In this document: piece after piece, positions 14,201 through 27,500 of the stretch
Position numbering within the stretch: the stretch's first letter is position 1
How the letters are laid out: each line of letters begins with the position of its first letter
Assembly (NCBI GenBank): GCA_964058805.1
Contig: CAXKVV010000144.1
Span: forward strand, 35,857 to 99,856
DNA from: Schoenoplectus triqueter
Taxonomy: Eukaryota > Streptophyta > Magnoliopsida > Poales > Cyperaceae
DNA length: 64,000 nucleotides
Reading direction: 5' to 3'
Translations under genes and position numbers: made by a program
The notes under the pieces: model-generated
Seen by the model: the letters and a program-made list of their open reading frames with translations, nothing else
Told to the model about the DNA's origin: nothing
Databases searched by the model: none

Positions 14201-15057
14201 GCCCGGACACGTTTTCGGCGGTATCGAGGGCGTCGGGTATCGTTTTCAAGTTTTGCGCGCCCTGACTCGTTATCGGCGATAACGAGGGCGTCGGGTCCCA
14301 TTTTCGGCGGTATCGAGGGCGTCGGGTATCGTTTTCATGTTTTGCGTGCCCGAACTCATTTTCGGCGGACCGAGGGTGTCGGGTCCCGTTTTCATGTTTT
14401 GAGCGCCCGGACTCGTTTTCGGCGATACGGAGGGCGTCGGGTCTCGTTTTAATGTTTTGCGCGCCCGGACTCGTTTTCGGTGGTCTCGAGGGCGTCGGGT
14501 CCCGTTTTCGGCGGTATCGAGGGCGTCGGGTATCATTTTCTTGTTTTACGCGCCCGAAATCACTTTCGGCTGTACCGAGGGCGTCGGGTCCCGTTTTCAT
14601 GTTTTGCGCTCCCTGACTCGTTTTTGGCGGTAACGAGGGCGTAGGGTCCTGTTTTCATGTTTTGCACTCCCGGACTCATTTTCGGCGGTACCGAGGGCGT
14701 CGGGTCCTGTTTTCATGTTTTGCACACCCGGACTCATTTTCGGCGGTACCGAGGGCGTCGGGTCCCGTTTTCACGTTTTGCGCGCCCGGACTCATTTTCG
14801 GCGGTATCGAGGGCGTCGGGTATCGTTATCATGTTTTGCGCGCCCTGACTCGTTATTGGCGGTACCGAGGGTGTCGGGTGTCGTTTCAATGTTTTGGGCG
14901 CCCAGACTCGTTTTCGGCGATATCGAGGGCGTCGGGTCCCGTTTTCGGCGGTATTGAGGGCGTCGGGTATCGTTCTTACGTTTTGCGCTTCCGGACTCGT
15001 TTTCGGCGGTACCGTGGGCGTCGGGTCTTGTTTTTATGTTTTGCGCTCCCTGACTCG
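11208..15057 (+). repeat. Large segmental duplication within the satellite, copy 2
   Basis: Partner of the block at 5,460-8,938, with the same order of variant monomers. It contains extra internal units: the GATGGTACCGAG monomer with its TTTGCACACC neighbour appears near 12,500 and again near 12,990. It also has a 5-bp deletion at about 12,026 relative to the first copy. Direction of copying cannot be decided from the sequence. Confidence 0.75.
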
Positions 15058-15325
15058 TTATCGGCGGTATCGAGGGCGTAGGGTGTCGTGTTCATGTTTT
15101 GGGCGCCCGGACTCATTTTCGGCGATGCCGAGGGCGTCGGGTCCCGTTTCAATGTTTTGCGCGCCCGGACTCGTTTTCGGCGATACCGAGGGCCTCGGGT
15201 CCCGTTTTCGGCGGTACCGAGGGCGTCGGGTATCGTTTTCACTTTTTGCGCACCCGGACTCGTTTTCGGCGGTACCGAGGGCGTCGGGTCTTGTTTTCAT
15301 GTTTTGCGCTCCCGGACTTGTTTTC

Positions 15326-17628
15326 GACGGTACCGAGGGCGTCGAGTCCCGTTTTCACGTTTTGCACGCCCGGACTCTTTTTCGGCGATACCGAGGGCGT
15401 CGGGTCCCGTTTTAATGTTTTGCGCGCTCGGACTCGTTTTCGGCGGTCTCGAGGGCGTCGAGTCCCGTTTTCGGCGGTGTCGAGGGCGTCGGGTATCATT
15501 TTCATGTTTTGCGCGCCTGAAATCACTTTCGGCTGTACCGAGGGCGTCGGGTCCCGTTTTCATGTTTTGCGCGCCCGGACTCGTTTTCGGCGGTACCGTT
15601 TCAATGTTTTGCGCGCCCGGACTCGTTTTCGGCGATACCGAGGGCATCGGGTCCCATTTTCGGCGGTATCGAGGGCGTCGGGTATCGTTTTCACTTTTTG
15701 TGCACCCGGACTCGTATTCGGCGGTACCGAGGGCGTCGGGTCTTGTTTTCATGTTTTGCGCTCCCTGACTCGTTTTTGGCGGTAACGAGGGCGTCGGGTC
15801 CCGTTTTCTTGTTTTGCGCACCCGGACTTGTTTTCAACGGTACCGAGGGCGTCGAGTCCCGTTTTCACGTTTTGCGCGCCCGGACTCTTTTTCGGCGATA
15901 CTCAGGGCGTCGGGTCCCGTTTTAATGTTTTGCGCGCTCGGACCCGTTTTCGGCGGTCTCGAGGGCGTCGAGTCCCGTTTTCGGCGGTGTCGAGGGGGTC
16001 GGGTATCATTTTCATGTATTGCGCGCCTGAAATCACTTTCGGTTGTACCGAGGGCGTCGGGTCCCGTTTTCATGTTTTGCGCACCCGGACTCGTTTTCGG
16101 CGGTACCGTTTCAATGTTTTGCGCGCACGGACTCGTTTTCGGCGATACCGAGTGCATCGGGTCCCGTTTTCGGCGGTATCGAGGGCGTCGGGTATCGTTT
16201 TTACTTTATGCGCACCCGGACTCATTTTCGGCGGTACCGAGGGCGTCGGGTCTTGTTTTCATGTTTTGCGTTCCCTGACTCGTTTTTAGCGGTAATGAGG
16301 GCGTCGGGTCCCGTTTTCTTGTTTTGCGCACCCGGACTTGTTTTCAACGATACCGAGGGCGTCGAGTCCCGTTTTCACGTTTTGCGCGCCCGGACTCTTT
16401 TTCGGCGATACTCAGGGCGTCGGGTCCCGTTTTAATGTTTTGCGCGCTCGGACTCGTTTTCGGCGGTCTCGAGGGCGTCGAGTCCCGTTTTCGGCGGTGT
16501 CGAGGGCGTCGGGTATCATTTTCATGTTTTGCGCGCCTGAAATCACTTTCGGCTGTACCGAGGGCGTCGGGTCCCGTTTTCATGTTTTGCGCGCCCGGAC
16601 TCGTTTTCGGCGGTACCGTTTCAATGTTTTGCGCGCCCGGACTCGTTTTCGGCGATACCGAGGGCATCGGGTCCCATTTTCGGCGGTATCGAGGGCGTCG
16701 GGTATCGTTTTCACTTTTTGCGCACCCGGACTCGTATTCGGCGGTACCGAGGGCGTCGGGTCTTGTTTTCATGTTTTGCGCTCCCTGACTCGTTTTTGGC
16801 GGTAACGAGGGCGTCGGGTCCCGTTTTCTTGTTTTGCGCACCCGGACTTGTTTTCAACGGTACCGAGGGCGTCGAGTCCCGTTTTCACGTTTTGCGCGCC
16901 CGGACTCTTTTTCGGCGATACTCAGGGCGTCGGGTCCCGTTTTAATGTTTTGCGCGCTCGGACTCGTTTTCGGCGGTCTCGAGGGCGTCGAGTCCCGTTT
17001 TCGGCGGTGTCGAGGGCGTCGGGTATCATTTTCATGTATTGCGCGCCTGAAATCACTTTCGGTTGTACCGAGGGCGTCGGGTCCCGTTTTCATGTTTTGC
17101 GCACCCGGACTCGTTTTCGGCGGTACCGTTTCAATGTTTTGCGCGCACGGACTCGTTTTCGGCGATACCGAGTGCATCGGGTCCCGTTTTCGGCGGTATC
17201 GAGGGCGTCGGGTATCGTTTTCACTTTTTGCGCACCCGGACTCGTTTTCGGCGGTACCGAGGGCGTCGGGTCTTGTTTTCATGTTTTGCGTTCCCTGACT
17301 CGTTTTTAGCGGTAATGAGGGCGTCGGGTCCCGTTTTCTTGTTTTGCGCACCCGGACTTGTTTTCGACGGTACCGAGGGCGTCGAGTCCCGTTTTCACGT
17401 TTTGCGCGCCCGGACTCTTTTTCGGCGATACTGAGGGCGTCGGGTCCCGTTTTAATGTTTTGCCCGCTCGGACTCATTTTCGGCGGTCTCGAGGGCGTCG
17501 AGTCCCGTTTTCGGCGGTGTCGAGGGCGTCGGGTATCGTTTTCATGTTTTGCGCGCCTGAAATCACTTTCGGCTGTACCGAGGGCGTCGGGTCCCGTTTT
17601 CATGTTTTGCGCGCCCGGACTCGTTTTC
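15326..17628 (+). repeat. 510-bp higher-order repeat, 4.5 copies
   Basis: Copies start at 15,326, 15,836, 16,346, 16,856 and 17,366, exactly 510 bp apart; the fifth stops after five subunits. Each unit has ten subunits: seven full 58-mers, two 31-bp half units and one 42-bp unit (7x58 + 2x31 + 42 = 510). Copies 1 and 3 share private variants, such as GTATTCGG and GAGGGCATCGGGTCCC. Copies 2 and 4 share others, such as CATGTATTGCGCGCC, GAGTGCATCGGG and GCGGTAATGAGG. The real amplification unit of the middle part is therefore a 1,020-bp dimer. Confidence 0.93.
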
Positions 17629-19954
17629 GGCGGTACCGAGGGCGTCGGGTCTCGTTTTCATGTTTTGCACTCCCTGACTCATTTTGGGCGGTACCGAGGG
17701 CGTCGGGTCGCGTTTCAATGTTTTGCGCGCCCGGACTCGTTTTTGACGGTATCGTGGGCGCCCGGTCCCGTTTTCGGCGATACCGAGGGCGTCGGGTATC
17801 GTTTTCACTTTTTGCGCACCCGGACTCGTTTTCGGCGGTACCGAGGGCGTCGGGTCTTGTTTTCATGCTTTGCGCTCCCGGACTTGTTTTCGACGGTACC
17901 GAGGGTGTCGAGTCTCGTTTTCACGTTTTGCGCGCCCGAACTCTTTTTCGGCGATACCGAGGGCGTCGGGTCCCGTTTTAATGTTTTGCGCGCTCGGACT
18001 CGTTTTCGGCGGTCTCGAGGGCGTCGAGTCCCGTTTTCGGCGGTGTTTAGGGCGTCATGTATCATTTTCATGTTTTGCGCGCCTGAAATCACTTTCGGCT
18101 GTACCGAGGGCGTCGTGTATCGTTTTCTTGTTTTGCACGCCCGAACTCATTTTCGGCGGACCGAGGGCGTCGGGTCCCGTTTTCATGTTTTGAGCGCCCG
18201 GTCCCGTTTTTGACTCGTTTCAATGTTTTTCGGTGGTATCGAGGGCATCGGGTCCCGTTTTCGGCGGTATCGAGGGAGTCGGGTATCGTTTTCATATTTT
18301 GCGCGCCCGGACTCGTTTTCGGCGGTACCGAGGGCGTCGGGTCCCGTTTTCGGCGGTATCGAGGGAGTCGGGAATCGTTTTCATGTTTTGCGTGCTCGAA
18401 CTCATTTTCGGCGGTACCGAGGGCGTCGGGTCCCGTTTTCATGTTTTGCGCGCTTGGACTAGTTTTCAGAAGTACCGAGGTCGTCGGGTCCCGTTTTCAT
18501 GTTTTGCGCTCCCAGACTCGTTTTTGATGGTATAGTGGGCGTCAGGTATCGTTTTCATGTTTTGCGCGCCCGAACTCATTTTTGGCGGTACCGAGGGCGT
18601 CGGGTCCCATTTTCATGTTTTGCGCGCGCGGACTAGTTTTCGGAGGTACCGAGGGCGTCGGGTCTCGATTTCATGTTTTGCGCGCCCGGACTCGTTTTCG
18701 GCGGTACCTAAGCCGTCGGGTCCCGTTTTCATGTTTTGCGCGCCCGGACTAGTTTTCGACGGTATCGAGGGCGTCGTGTCTCGTTTTTTTGTTTTGCGCG
18801 ACCGGACTCATTTTCGGCGGTACCGAGCGCGTCGTGTCCCGTTTTCATGTATTGCGCGCCCGGACTCGTTATCGGCGGTACCGAGGGCGTCGGATCGCGT
18901 TTTCATATTTTGGGCGCCCGGACTAGTTTTCAGTGGTACCGAGGACGTCGGGTCTCGTTTTCATGTTTTGCGCGCCCTGACTCGTTTTCGGCGGTACCGA
19001 GGGCATCGGGTCTCGTTTCCATGTTTTGCGCGCCCGGACTCGTTTTCACCGGTACCGAGGGCGTCGGATCTAGTTTTCAAGTTTTGCGCGCCCAGACTCG
19101 TTTTCGGCGATACCGAGGGCGTCGTGTCTCGCTTTCTTGTTTTGCGCGCCCGGACTCGTTTTCGGCGTATCGAGGTCGTCGGGTCCCGTTTTGCGCGCTC
19201 GGACTCGTTGTCGGCGGTCTCGAGGGCGTCGGGTCCATTTTCATATTTTGCGTGCCCGGACTCCTTTTCGGCGGTACCGAGGGCGTCGCGTCCCGTTTTC
19301 ATGTTTTGCGCTCCCGGACTCGTTTTCGGCGGTACCGGGGGCGTCGGGTCTCGTTTTCAAGATTTGCGCGCCCAGACTCATTTTCGACGGTACCGAGGGC
19401 GTCGTGTCTCGATTTCGTGTTTTGCGCGCCCGAACTCATTTTCGGCGATAACGAGGGCGTCGGGTCTCGTTTTCATGTTTTGTGCGCCCGTACTCGTTTT
19501 CGGCGATACCGAGGGCGTCTGGTCTCGTTTTAATGTTTTGCGCACCCAGACTCGTTTTCGGCGGTCTCGAGGGCGTCGGGTCACGTCTTCGGCGGTATCG
19601 AGGGCGTCGGGTCCCGTTTTCATGTTTTGCGCGCCCTGACTCGTTATCGGCGGTACCGAGGGCGTCGGGTGTCGTTTTCATGTTTTGCGCGCCCCGACTC
19701 GTTTTCGGCGGTACCGAGGGCGTCGGGTCCCGTTTTCATGTTTTGCGCGCCCGGACTCGTTTTTCGGCGATACCGAGGGCGTCGGGTCCCGTTTTAAAGT
19801 TTTGCGCGCCCGGACTCGTTGTCGGCGGTCTCGAGGGCGTCGGGTCCCGTTTTCGGCGGTATTGAGGGCGTCGTGTATCGTTTTCTTGTTTTGCACGCCC
19901 GAACTCATTTTCACCGTACCGAGGGTGTCGGGTCCCGTTGTCATGTTTTGAGCG

Positions 19955-21243
19955 CCCGGACTCGTTTTCGGCGATACCGAGGGCGTCGGGTCCCGTTTTC
20001 ATGTTTTGCGCGCCCGGACTCGTTTTTCAGCGATACAGAGGGCGTCGGGTCCCGTTTTAATGTTTTGCGCGCCCGGACTCGTTATCGGCGGTCTCGAGGG
20101 CGTCGGGTCCCATTTTCACGTTTTGCGCCCCGAACTCGTTTTTGGCGGTTCCGAGGGCGTCGGGTCCCGTTTTCATGTTTTGCGCGCCCGGAATCGTTTT
20201 CGGCGATACCGAGGACGTCGGGTCCCGTTTTAATGTTTTGCTCGCCCGGACTCTTTTTCGGCGGTCTTGAGGGCGTCGGGTCCCGTTTTCGGCGGTAGCG
20301 AGGGCGTCGGGTATCGTTTTCATGTTTTGCGCGCCCGGACTCATTTTCTGCGGTACCGAGGGCGTCAGGTCCCGTTTTTTTGTTTTGCGAGCCCGGACTC
20401 GTTATCGGGGGTACCGAGTGCGTCGCGTCCCGTTTTCATGTTTTGCGCTCCCCGACTCGTTTTCGGCGGAACCGAGGGCGTCGGGTCGCGTTTTCAAGAT
20501 TTGCGCGCCCGGACTCGTTTTCGACGGTACCGAGGGCGTCGTGTCCCGTTTTCATGTTTTGCGCGCCCGGACTCGTTTTCGGCGGTAACGAGGGCGTCGG
20601 GTCTCGTTTTCATGTTTTGCGCGCCCGGACTCGTTTTCATCCGTACTGAGGGCGTCGGGTCCCGTTTTCATGTTTTGCGCGCCCGGACTCGTTTTCAACC
20701 GTACCGAGGGCGTCGGCTCCCGTTTTCATGTTTTGCGCGCCCGAACTCATTTTCGGCGGTACCGAGGGCGTCGGGTCTCGTTTTCATGTTTTCAGCGCCC
20801 GGACTCGTTTTCGGCGATACCGAGGGCGTCGGGTCCCGTTTTCATGTTTTGCGCGCCCGGACTCGTTTTTCAGCGATACAGAGGGCGTCGGGTCCCGTTT
20901 TAATGTTTTGCGCGCCCGGACTCGTTGTCGGCGGTCTCGAGGGCGTCGGGTCCCATTTTCACGTTTTGCGCCCCGGACTCGTTTTTGGCGGTTCCGAGGG
21001 CGTCGGGTCCCGTTTTCATGTTTTGCGCGCCCGGAATCGTTTTCGGCGATACCGAGGGCGTCGGGTCCCGTTTTAATGTTTTGCTCGCCCGGACTCTTTT
21101 TCGGCGGTCTTGAGGGCGTCGGGTCCCGTTTTCGGCGGTAGCGAGGGCGTCGGGTATCGTTTTCATGTTTTGCGCGCCCGGACTCATTTTCTGCGGTACC
21201 GAGGGCGTCAGGTCCCGTTTTTTTGTTTTGCGAGCCCGGACTC
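19955..21243 (+). repeat. 843-bp higher-order repeat, two copies
   Basis: The segment from about 19,955 to 20,400 recurs at about 20,798-21,243. Both copies carry the TTTTTCAGCGATACAGAGG monomer (20,024 and 20,867), the TTTTGCGCCCC monomer (20,121 and 20,964) and the GTTTTGCGAGCCCGG monomer. The offset of 843 bp equals 14 monomers plus one 31-bp half unit. Confidence 0.8.
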
Positions 21244-21394
21244 GTTTTCGGCGGTTCGAGGGCGTCGGGTCCCGTTTTCATGTTTTACGCGCCCGGACTC
21301 ATTTTCGGCGATACCGAGGGCGTCAGGTCCCGTTTCAATGTTTTGCGCGCCCGAACTCACTTTCGGCTGTACCGAGGGCGTCGGGTCCTTTTTT

Positions 21395-24300
21395 TCATGT
21401 TTTGCGCGTGTGGACTAGCTTTCGGACGTACTGAGGGCGTCGGGTCTCGTTATAATATTTTGCGCGCCCGGACTCGTTTTCGACGGTCTCGAGGGCGTCG
21501 GGTCCCGTTTTCTGCGGGATCGAGGGCGTCGGGTCCCGTTTTCATGTTTTGCGCGCCCTGACTCGTTATCGTCGGTACCGAGGGCGTCGGGTGTTGTTTT
21601 CATGTTTTGGGCGCCCAGACTCGTTTTCGGCGATACCGAGGGCATCGGGTCCCGTTTCAACGTTTTGCGCGCCCGGACTCGTTTTCGGCGGTCTCGAGGG
21701 CGTCGGGTACTGTTTTCGGCGGTATCGTTTTCATGTTTTGCGCTCCCGAATTCACTTTCGGCTGTACCGAGGGCGTCGGGTCCCGTTTTCGGCGGTATCG
21801 TTTTCATGTTTTGCGCGCCCGAATTCACTTTCGGCGGTACCGAGGGCGTCGGGTCTCGTTTCCTTGTTTTGCGCGCCCGGACTCGTTTTCACCAGTACCG
21901 AGGGCCTTGGATCTAGTTTTCAAGTTTTGCGCGCCCAGACTCGTTTTCGGCGGTACTGAGGGCGTCGTGTCTCATTTTAATGTTTTGCGCGCCTGGACTC
22001 GTTTTCGGCGGTCTCGAGGGCGTCGGGTCCCGTTTTCGACGGTATCGAGGGCGTCGGGTATCGTTTTCATGTTTTGCGCGGCCGAACTCTCTTTCGGCTG
22101 TACCGAGGGCGTCGGGTCCTGTTTTCATGTTTTGCGCGCGCAGACTAGTTTTCGGAGGTACCGAGGGCTTCGGGTCCCGTTTTCTTGTTTTGCGCGCACA
22201 GAATGGTTTTCAGCGGTACTTTGGGCACGGGTCTCGTTTTCATGTTTTGCGCTCCCTGACTCGTTTTCGGCGATATCGAGGGCGTCGGGTATCGTTTTCA
22301 AGTTTTGTGCGCCCGAACTCACTTTCGGCTGTACCGAGGGCGTCGGGTCCCGTTTTCATGTTTTGCTCGCGTGGACTAGTTTTCGGAGGTACTGAGGGCG
22401 TCGGGTCCCGTTTTCATGTTTTTGCGCGCCCGGACTCATTTTCTGCGGCACCGAGGGCGTCAGGTCTCGTTTTCATGTTTGGCGCTCCTGACTCGTTTTT
22501 GGCGGTAACGAGGGCGTCGGGTCCCGTTTTCATGTTTTGCACACCCGGACTCGTTTTCGGCGGTACCGAGGGCGTCGAGTCCCGTTTTCACGTTTTGCAC
22601 GCTCGGACTCGTTTTCGGCGGTACCGAGGGCGTCGAGTCCCGTTTTCACGTTTTGCGTGATCGGACTCGTTTTCGGCGGTTCCGAGGGCGTCGGGTCCTG
22701 TTTTCATGTTTTGCGCGCGCGGACTAGTTTTCGGAGGTACCGAGGGCGTCGGGTCCCGTTTTCTTGTTTTGCGCGCACAGAATCGTTTTCAGCGGTACTG
22801 AGGGCGTCGGGTCTCGTTTTCATGTTTTGCGCTCCCTGACTCGTTTTCGGCGATATCGAGGGCGTCGGGTATCGTTTTCAAGTTTTGTGCGCCCGAACTC
22901 GCTTTCGGCTGTACCTAGGGTGTCGGTCCCCGTTTTCATTTTTTGCGTGCGTGGACTAGTTTTCGGAGGTACTGAGGGCGTCGGGTCCCGTTTTCATGTT
23001 TTGCGCGCCCGGACTCGTTTTCTACGGCACCGAGGGCGTTAGGTCTCGTTTTCATGTTTGGCGCTCCCTGACTCGTTTTTGGCGGTAACGAGGGCGACGG
23101 GTCTCGTTTTCATGTTTTGCGCACCTGGACTCGTTTTCGGCTGTACCGAGGGCGTCGAGTCCCGTTTTCACGTTTTGCGCGCTCGGACTCATTTTCGGCG
23201 GTTCCGAGGGCGTCGGGTCCCATATTCTTGTTTTGTCCGCCCGGACTCGTTTTCGGCGATACTGAGGGCGTCGGGTCCCGTTTTCATGTTTTGCGCGTGT
23301 GGACTAGCTTTTGGAGGTACTGAGGGCGTCGGGTCTCGTTTTAATGTTTTGCGCGCCCGGACTCGTTTTCGACGGTCTCGAGGGCGTCGGGTCCCGTTTT
23401 CTGCGGTATCAAGGGCGTCGGGTCCCGTTTTCATGTTTTGCGCGCCCTGACTCGTTATCGGCGGTACCGAGGGCGTCGGGTGTTGTTTTCTTGTTTTGGG
23501 CGCTCGGACTCGTTTTCGGCGATACCGAGGGCGTCGGGTCCCGTTTCAATGTTTTGCGCGCCCGGACTCGTTTTCGGCGGTCTCGAGGGCGTCGGGTCCC
23601 GTTTTCGGCGGTATCATTTTCATGTTTTGCGCGCCCGAATTCACTTTCGGCTGTACCGAGGGCGTCGGGTCCCATTTTCGGCGGTATCGTTTTCATGTTT
23701 TGCGCGCCCGAATTCACTTTCGGCGGTACCGAGGGCATCGGGTCTCGTTTCCTTGTTTTGCGCGCCCGGACTCGTTTTCACCAGTACCGAGGGCCTCGGA
23801 TCTAGTTTTCAAGTTTTGCGCGCCGAGACTCATTTTCGGCGGTACCGAGGGCGTCGTGTCTCGTTTTAATGTTTTGTGCGTCCGGACTCGTTTTCGGCGG
23901 TCTCGAGGTCGTCGGGTCCCGTTTTCGACGGTATCGAGGGCGTCGGGTATCGTTTTCATGTTTTGCGCAGCCGAACTCTCTTTCGGCTGTACCGATGGCG
24001 TCGGGTGCCATTTTCATGTTTTGCGTGCGCGGACTAGTTTTCGGAGGTACCGAGGGCGTCGGGTCCCGTTTTCTTGTTTTGCGCGCACAGACTCGTTTTC
24101 ACCGGTACCGAGGGCGTCGGGTCTCGTTTTCATGTTTTGCGCTCCCTGACTCGTTTTCGGCGATATCGAGGGAGTCGGGTATCGTTTTCAAGTTTTGTGC
24201 GCCCGAACTCACTTTCGGCTGTACCGAGGGCGTTGGGTCCCGTTTTCATGTTTTGCCCGCGTGGACTAGTTTTCGGAGGTACTGAGGGCGTCGGGTCCCG

Positions 24301-24589
24301 TTTTCATGTTTTGCGCGCCCGGACTCATTTTCTGCGGCACCGATGGCGTCAGGTCTCGTTTTCATGTTTGGCGCTCCTGACTCGTTTTTGGCGGTAACGA
24401 GGGCGTCGGGTCCCGTTTTCATGTTTTGCACACCCGGACTCGTTTTCGGCGGTACCGAGGGCGTCGAGTCCCGTTTTCACGTTTTGCACGCTCGGACAAG
24501 TTTTCGACGGTACCGAGGGCGTCGAGTCCCGTTTTCACGTTTTGCGCGATCGGACTCGTTTTCGGCGGTTCCGAGGGCGTCGGGTCCCG
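21395..24589 (+). repeat. 1,889-bp higher-order repeat, two copies
   Basis: The block at about 21,395-22,700 recurs at about 23,284-24,589 with a constant 1,889-bp offset. Diagnostic shared parts are the TGTGGACTAGCTT monomer, two 42-bp units ending in GAATTCACTTTC, and the CTCGGATCTAG or CTTGGATCTAG monomer followed by TTTTCAAG. Part of it, with the 42-bp unit, occurs a third time at about 27,224-27,655. Confidence 0.8.
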
Positions 24590-27500
24590 TTTTCATGTTT
24601 TGTGCGCCCGGAGTCATTTCCGGCGATACCGAGTGCATCGGGTCCCGTTTTAATGTTTTGCGCGGCTGGACTCGTTTTCGGCGGTCTCGAGGGAGTCGGG
24701 TCCCGTTTTCGGCCGTATCGAGGGTGTCGGTTATCGTTTTCATGTTTTGCGCGCCCGACCTCATTTTCAGCGGACCGAGGGTGTCGGGTCCCGTTTTCAT
24801 GTTTTGAGCGCCCGGACTCGTTTTCGGCGATACCGAGGGCGTCGGGTCTCGTATTAATGTTTTGCGCGCCCGGACTCGTTTTCGGCGGTCTCGAGGGCGT
24901 TGGGTCCCGTTTTCGGCGGTATCGAGGGCGTCGGGTATCGTTTTCATGTTTTGCGCGCCCGAACTCACTTTCGGCTGTACCGAGGGCGCGTGGACTTGTT
25001 TTCGGAGGTACTGAGGGCGTCGGGTCCCATTTTCATGTTTTGCGCGCCCGGACTCATTTTCAGCTGTACCGAGGGCGTCGGGTCCCGTTTTCATGTTTTG
25101 CGCGCCCGGACTCGTGTTCGACGGTACCGAGGGCGTCGGGTCTCGGTTTCATGTTTAGCGCTCCCTGACTCGTTTTTGGCAGTAATGAGGGCGTCGGGTC
25201 CCGTTTTCATGTTTTGCACACCCGGACTCATTTTCGGCGGTATCGAGGGCGTCGGGCCCCGTTTTCATGTTTTGCGCGCTCAGACTCGTTTTCGGCGGTT
25301 CCGAGGGCGTCGGGTCCCGTTTTCATGTTTTGCGCGCCCGGACTCGTTTTCGGCGGTCTCGAGGGCATCGGGTCCCGTTTTCGGCGGTATCGAGGGCGTC
25401 GGGTATCGTTTTCATGTTTGGCGCGCCCGAACTCATTTTCGGCGATACCGAGGGCGTCGGGTCCCGTTTTCATGTTTTGCGCGCGCGGACTAGTTTTCGG
25501 AGGTACCGAGGGCGTCGGGTCCAGTTTTCATGTTTTGCGCGCCCGGACTCGTTTTCAGCGGTACTGAGGCCGTCGGGTCCCGTTTTCATGTTTTGCGCGC
25601 CCGGACTCGTTTTCGACGGTATCGAGGGCGTCGTGTGTCGTTTTCTTATTTTGCGCGACCGGACTCATTTTCGGCGGTACCGAGGGCGTCGGGTGCCGTT
25701 TTCATGTTTTGCGCACCCGGACTCGTTATCGGCGGTACCGAGGGCGTCGGGTCTCGTTTTCATGTTTTGGGCGCCCGGACTCGTTTTCGACGGTACCAAG
25801 GTCGTCGGGTCCCGTTTTCATGTTTTGCGCGCCCGGACTCTTTTTCGGCGGTACCGAGGGCGTCGGGTCTCATTTTCATGTTTTGCGCACCCGGACTCAT
25901 TTTCGGCGGTACCGAGGGCGTCCGGTCCCGTTTTCATGTTTTGCGCGCTCGGACTCGTTATCGGCGGTACCGAGTGCGTCGCGTCCCGTTTCATGTTTTG
26001 CGCTCCCAGACTCATTTTCGGCGATACAGAGGGCCTCGGGTCCCGTTTTCAAGATTTGCGCGCCCAGACACGTTTTCGACGGTACCGAGGGCGTCGTGTC
26101 TCGTTTTCGAATTTTGCGCGCCCGGACTCATTTTCGGCTGTAACGAGGGCGTCGGGTCTTGTTTTCATGATTAGCGCGCGCGGACTCGTTTTCGGCCGTA
26201 CCGAGGGCGTCGGGTCCCGTTTTCATGTTTAGCGTGCGCGGAATCGTTTTCGGCCGTACCGAGGGTGTCGGGTCCCGTTTCCATGTTTTGCGCGCCCCGA
26301 CTCATTTTCAACGGTCCAGAGGGCGTCGACTCCCGTTTTCATGTTTTGCGCACCCGGACTCGTTTTCGGCGGTACCGAGGGCGTCGGGTCCCGTTTTCAC
26401 GTTTTGCGCACCCGGACTCATTTTCGGCGGTACCGAGGGCGTCGGGTCCCGTTTTCATGTTTTGCGCGCCCGGACTCGTTTTCGGCGATACCGAGGGCGT
26501 CGGGTCCCGTTTTCATGTTTTGCGCGCCCGAAACTCGTTTTCGGCGGTCTCGAGGGCGTCGGGTCCCGTTTTCGGCGGTATCGAGGGCGTCGGGTATCGT
26601 TTTCATGTTTTGCGCGCCCGAACTCATTTTCGGCGGACCGAGGGTGTCGGGTCCTGTTTTCATATTTTGAGCGCCCGGACTCATTTTCGGCGATACCGAG
26701 GGCGTCGGGTCCAGTTTTCATGTTTTGCGCGCGTGGACTAATTTTCGAAGGTACTGAGGGCGTCGGGTCCTGTTTTCATGTTTTGCGCTCCCGGACTCGT
26801 TTTCGGCGGTACCGAGGGCGTCGGGTCTAGTTTTCATGTTTTGCGCTCGAAGACTCGTTTTGGGCAGTAACAAGGGCGTCGGGTCCCGTTTTCATGTTTT
26901 GCGCACCCGGACTCGTTTTCGGTGGTACCGAGGGCGTCGGGTCCCGTTTTATCGTTTTGCGCACCGGGACTCATTTTCGGCGGTTTGAGGGCGTCGGGTC
27001 CCGTTTTCATGTTTTGCACGCCCGGACTCGTTTTCGGCGATACCGAGGGCGTCGGGTCCCGTTTCAATGTTTTGCGCGCCCGGACTCGTTTTCGGCGGTC
27101 TTGAGGGCGTCGGGTCTCGTTTTCGGCGGTATCGAGGGCGTCGGGTATCATTTTCATGTTTTGCGCGCCCGAACTCACTTTCGGCTGTACCGAGGGCGTC
27201 GGGTCCCGTTTTCATGTTTTGCGCGTGTGGACTAGTTTTTGGAGGTACTGAGGGCGTTGGGTCTCGTTTTAATGTTTTGCGCACCTGGACTCGTTTTCGA
27301 CGGTCTCGAGGGCGTCGGGTCCCGTTTTCGGCGGTATCGAGGGCGTCGGGTCCCGTTTTCATGTTTTGCGCGTCCTGACTCGTTATCGGCGGTACCGAGG
27401 GCGTCGGGTGTTGTTTTCATGTTTTGGGCGCCCGGACTCGTTTTCGGCGATACCGAGGGCGTCGGGTCCCGTTTCAATGTTTTGCGCGCCCGGACTCGTT

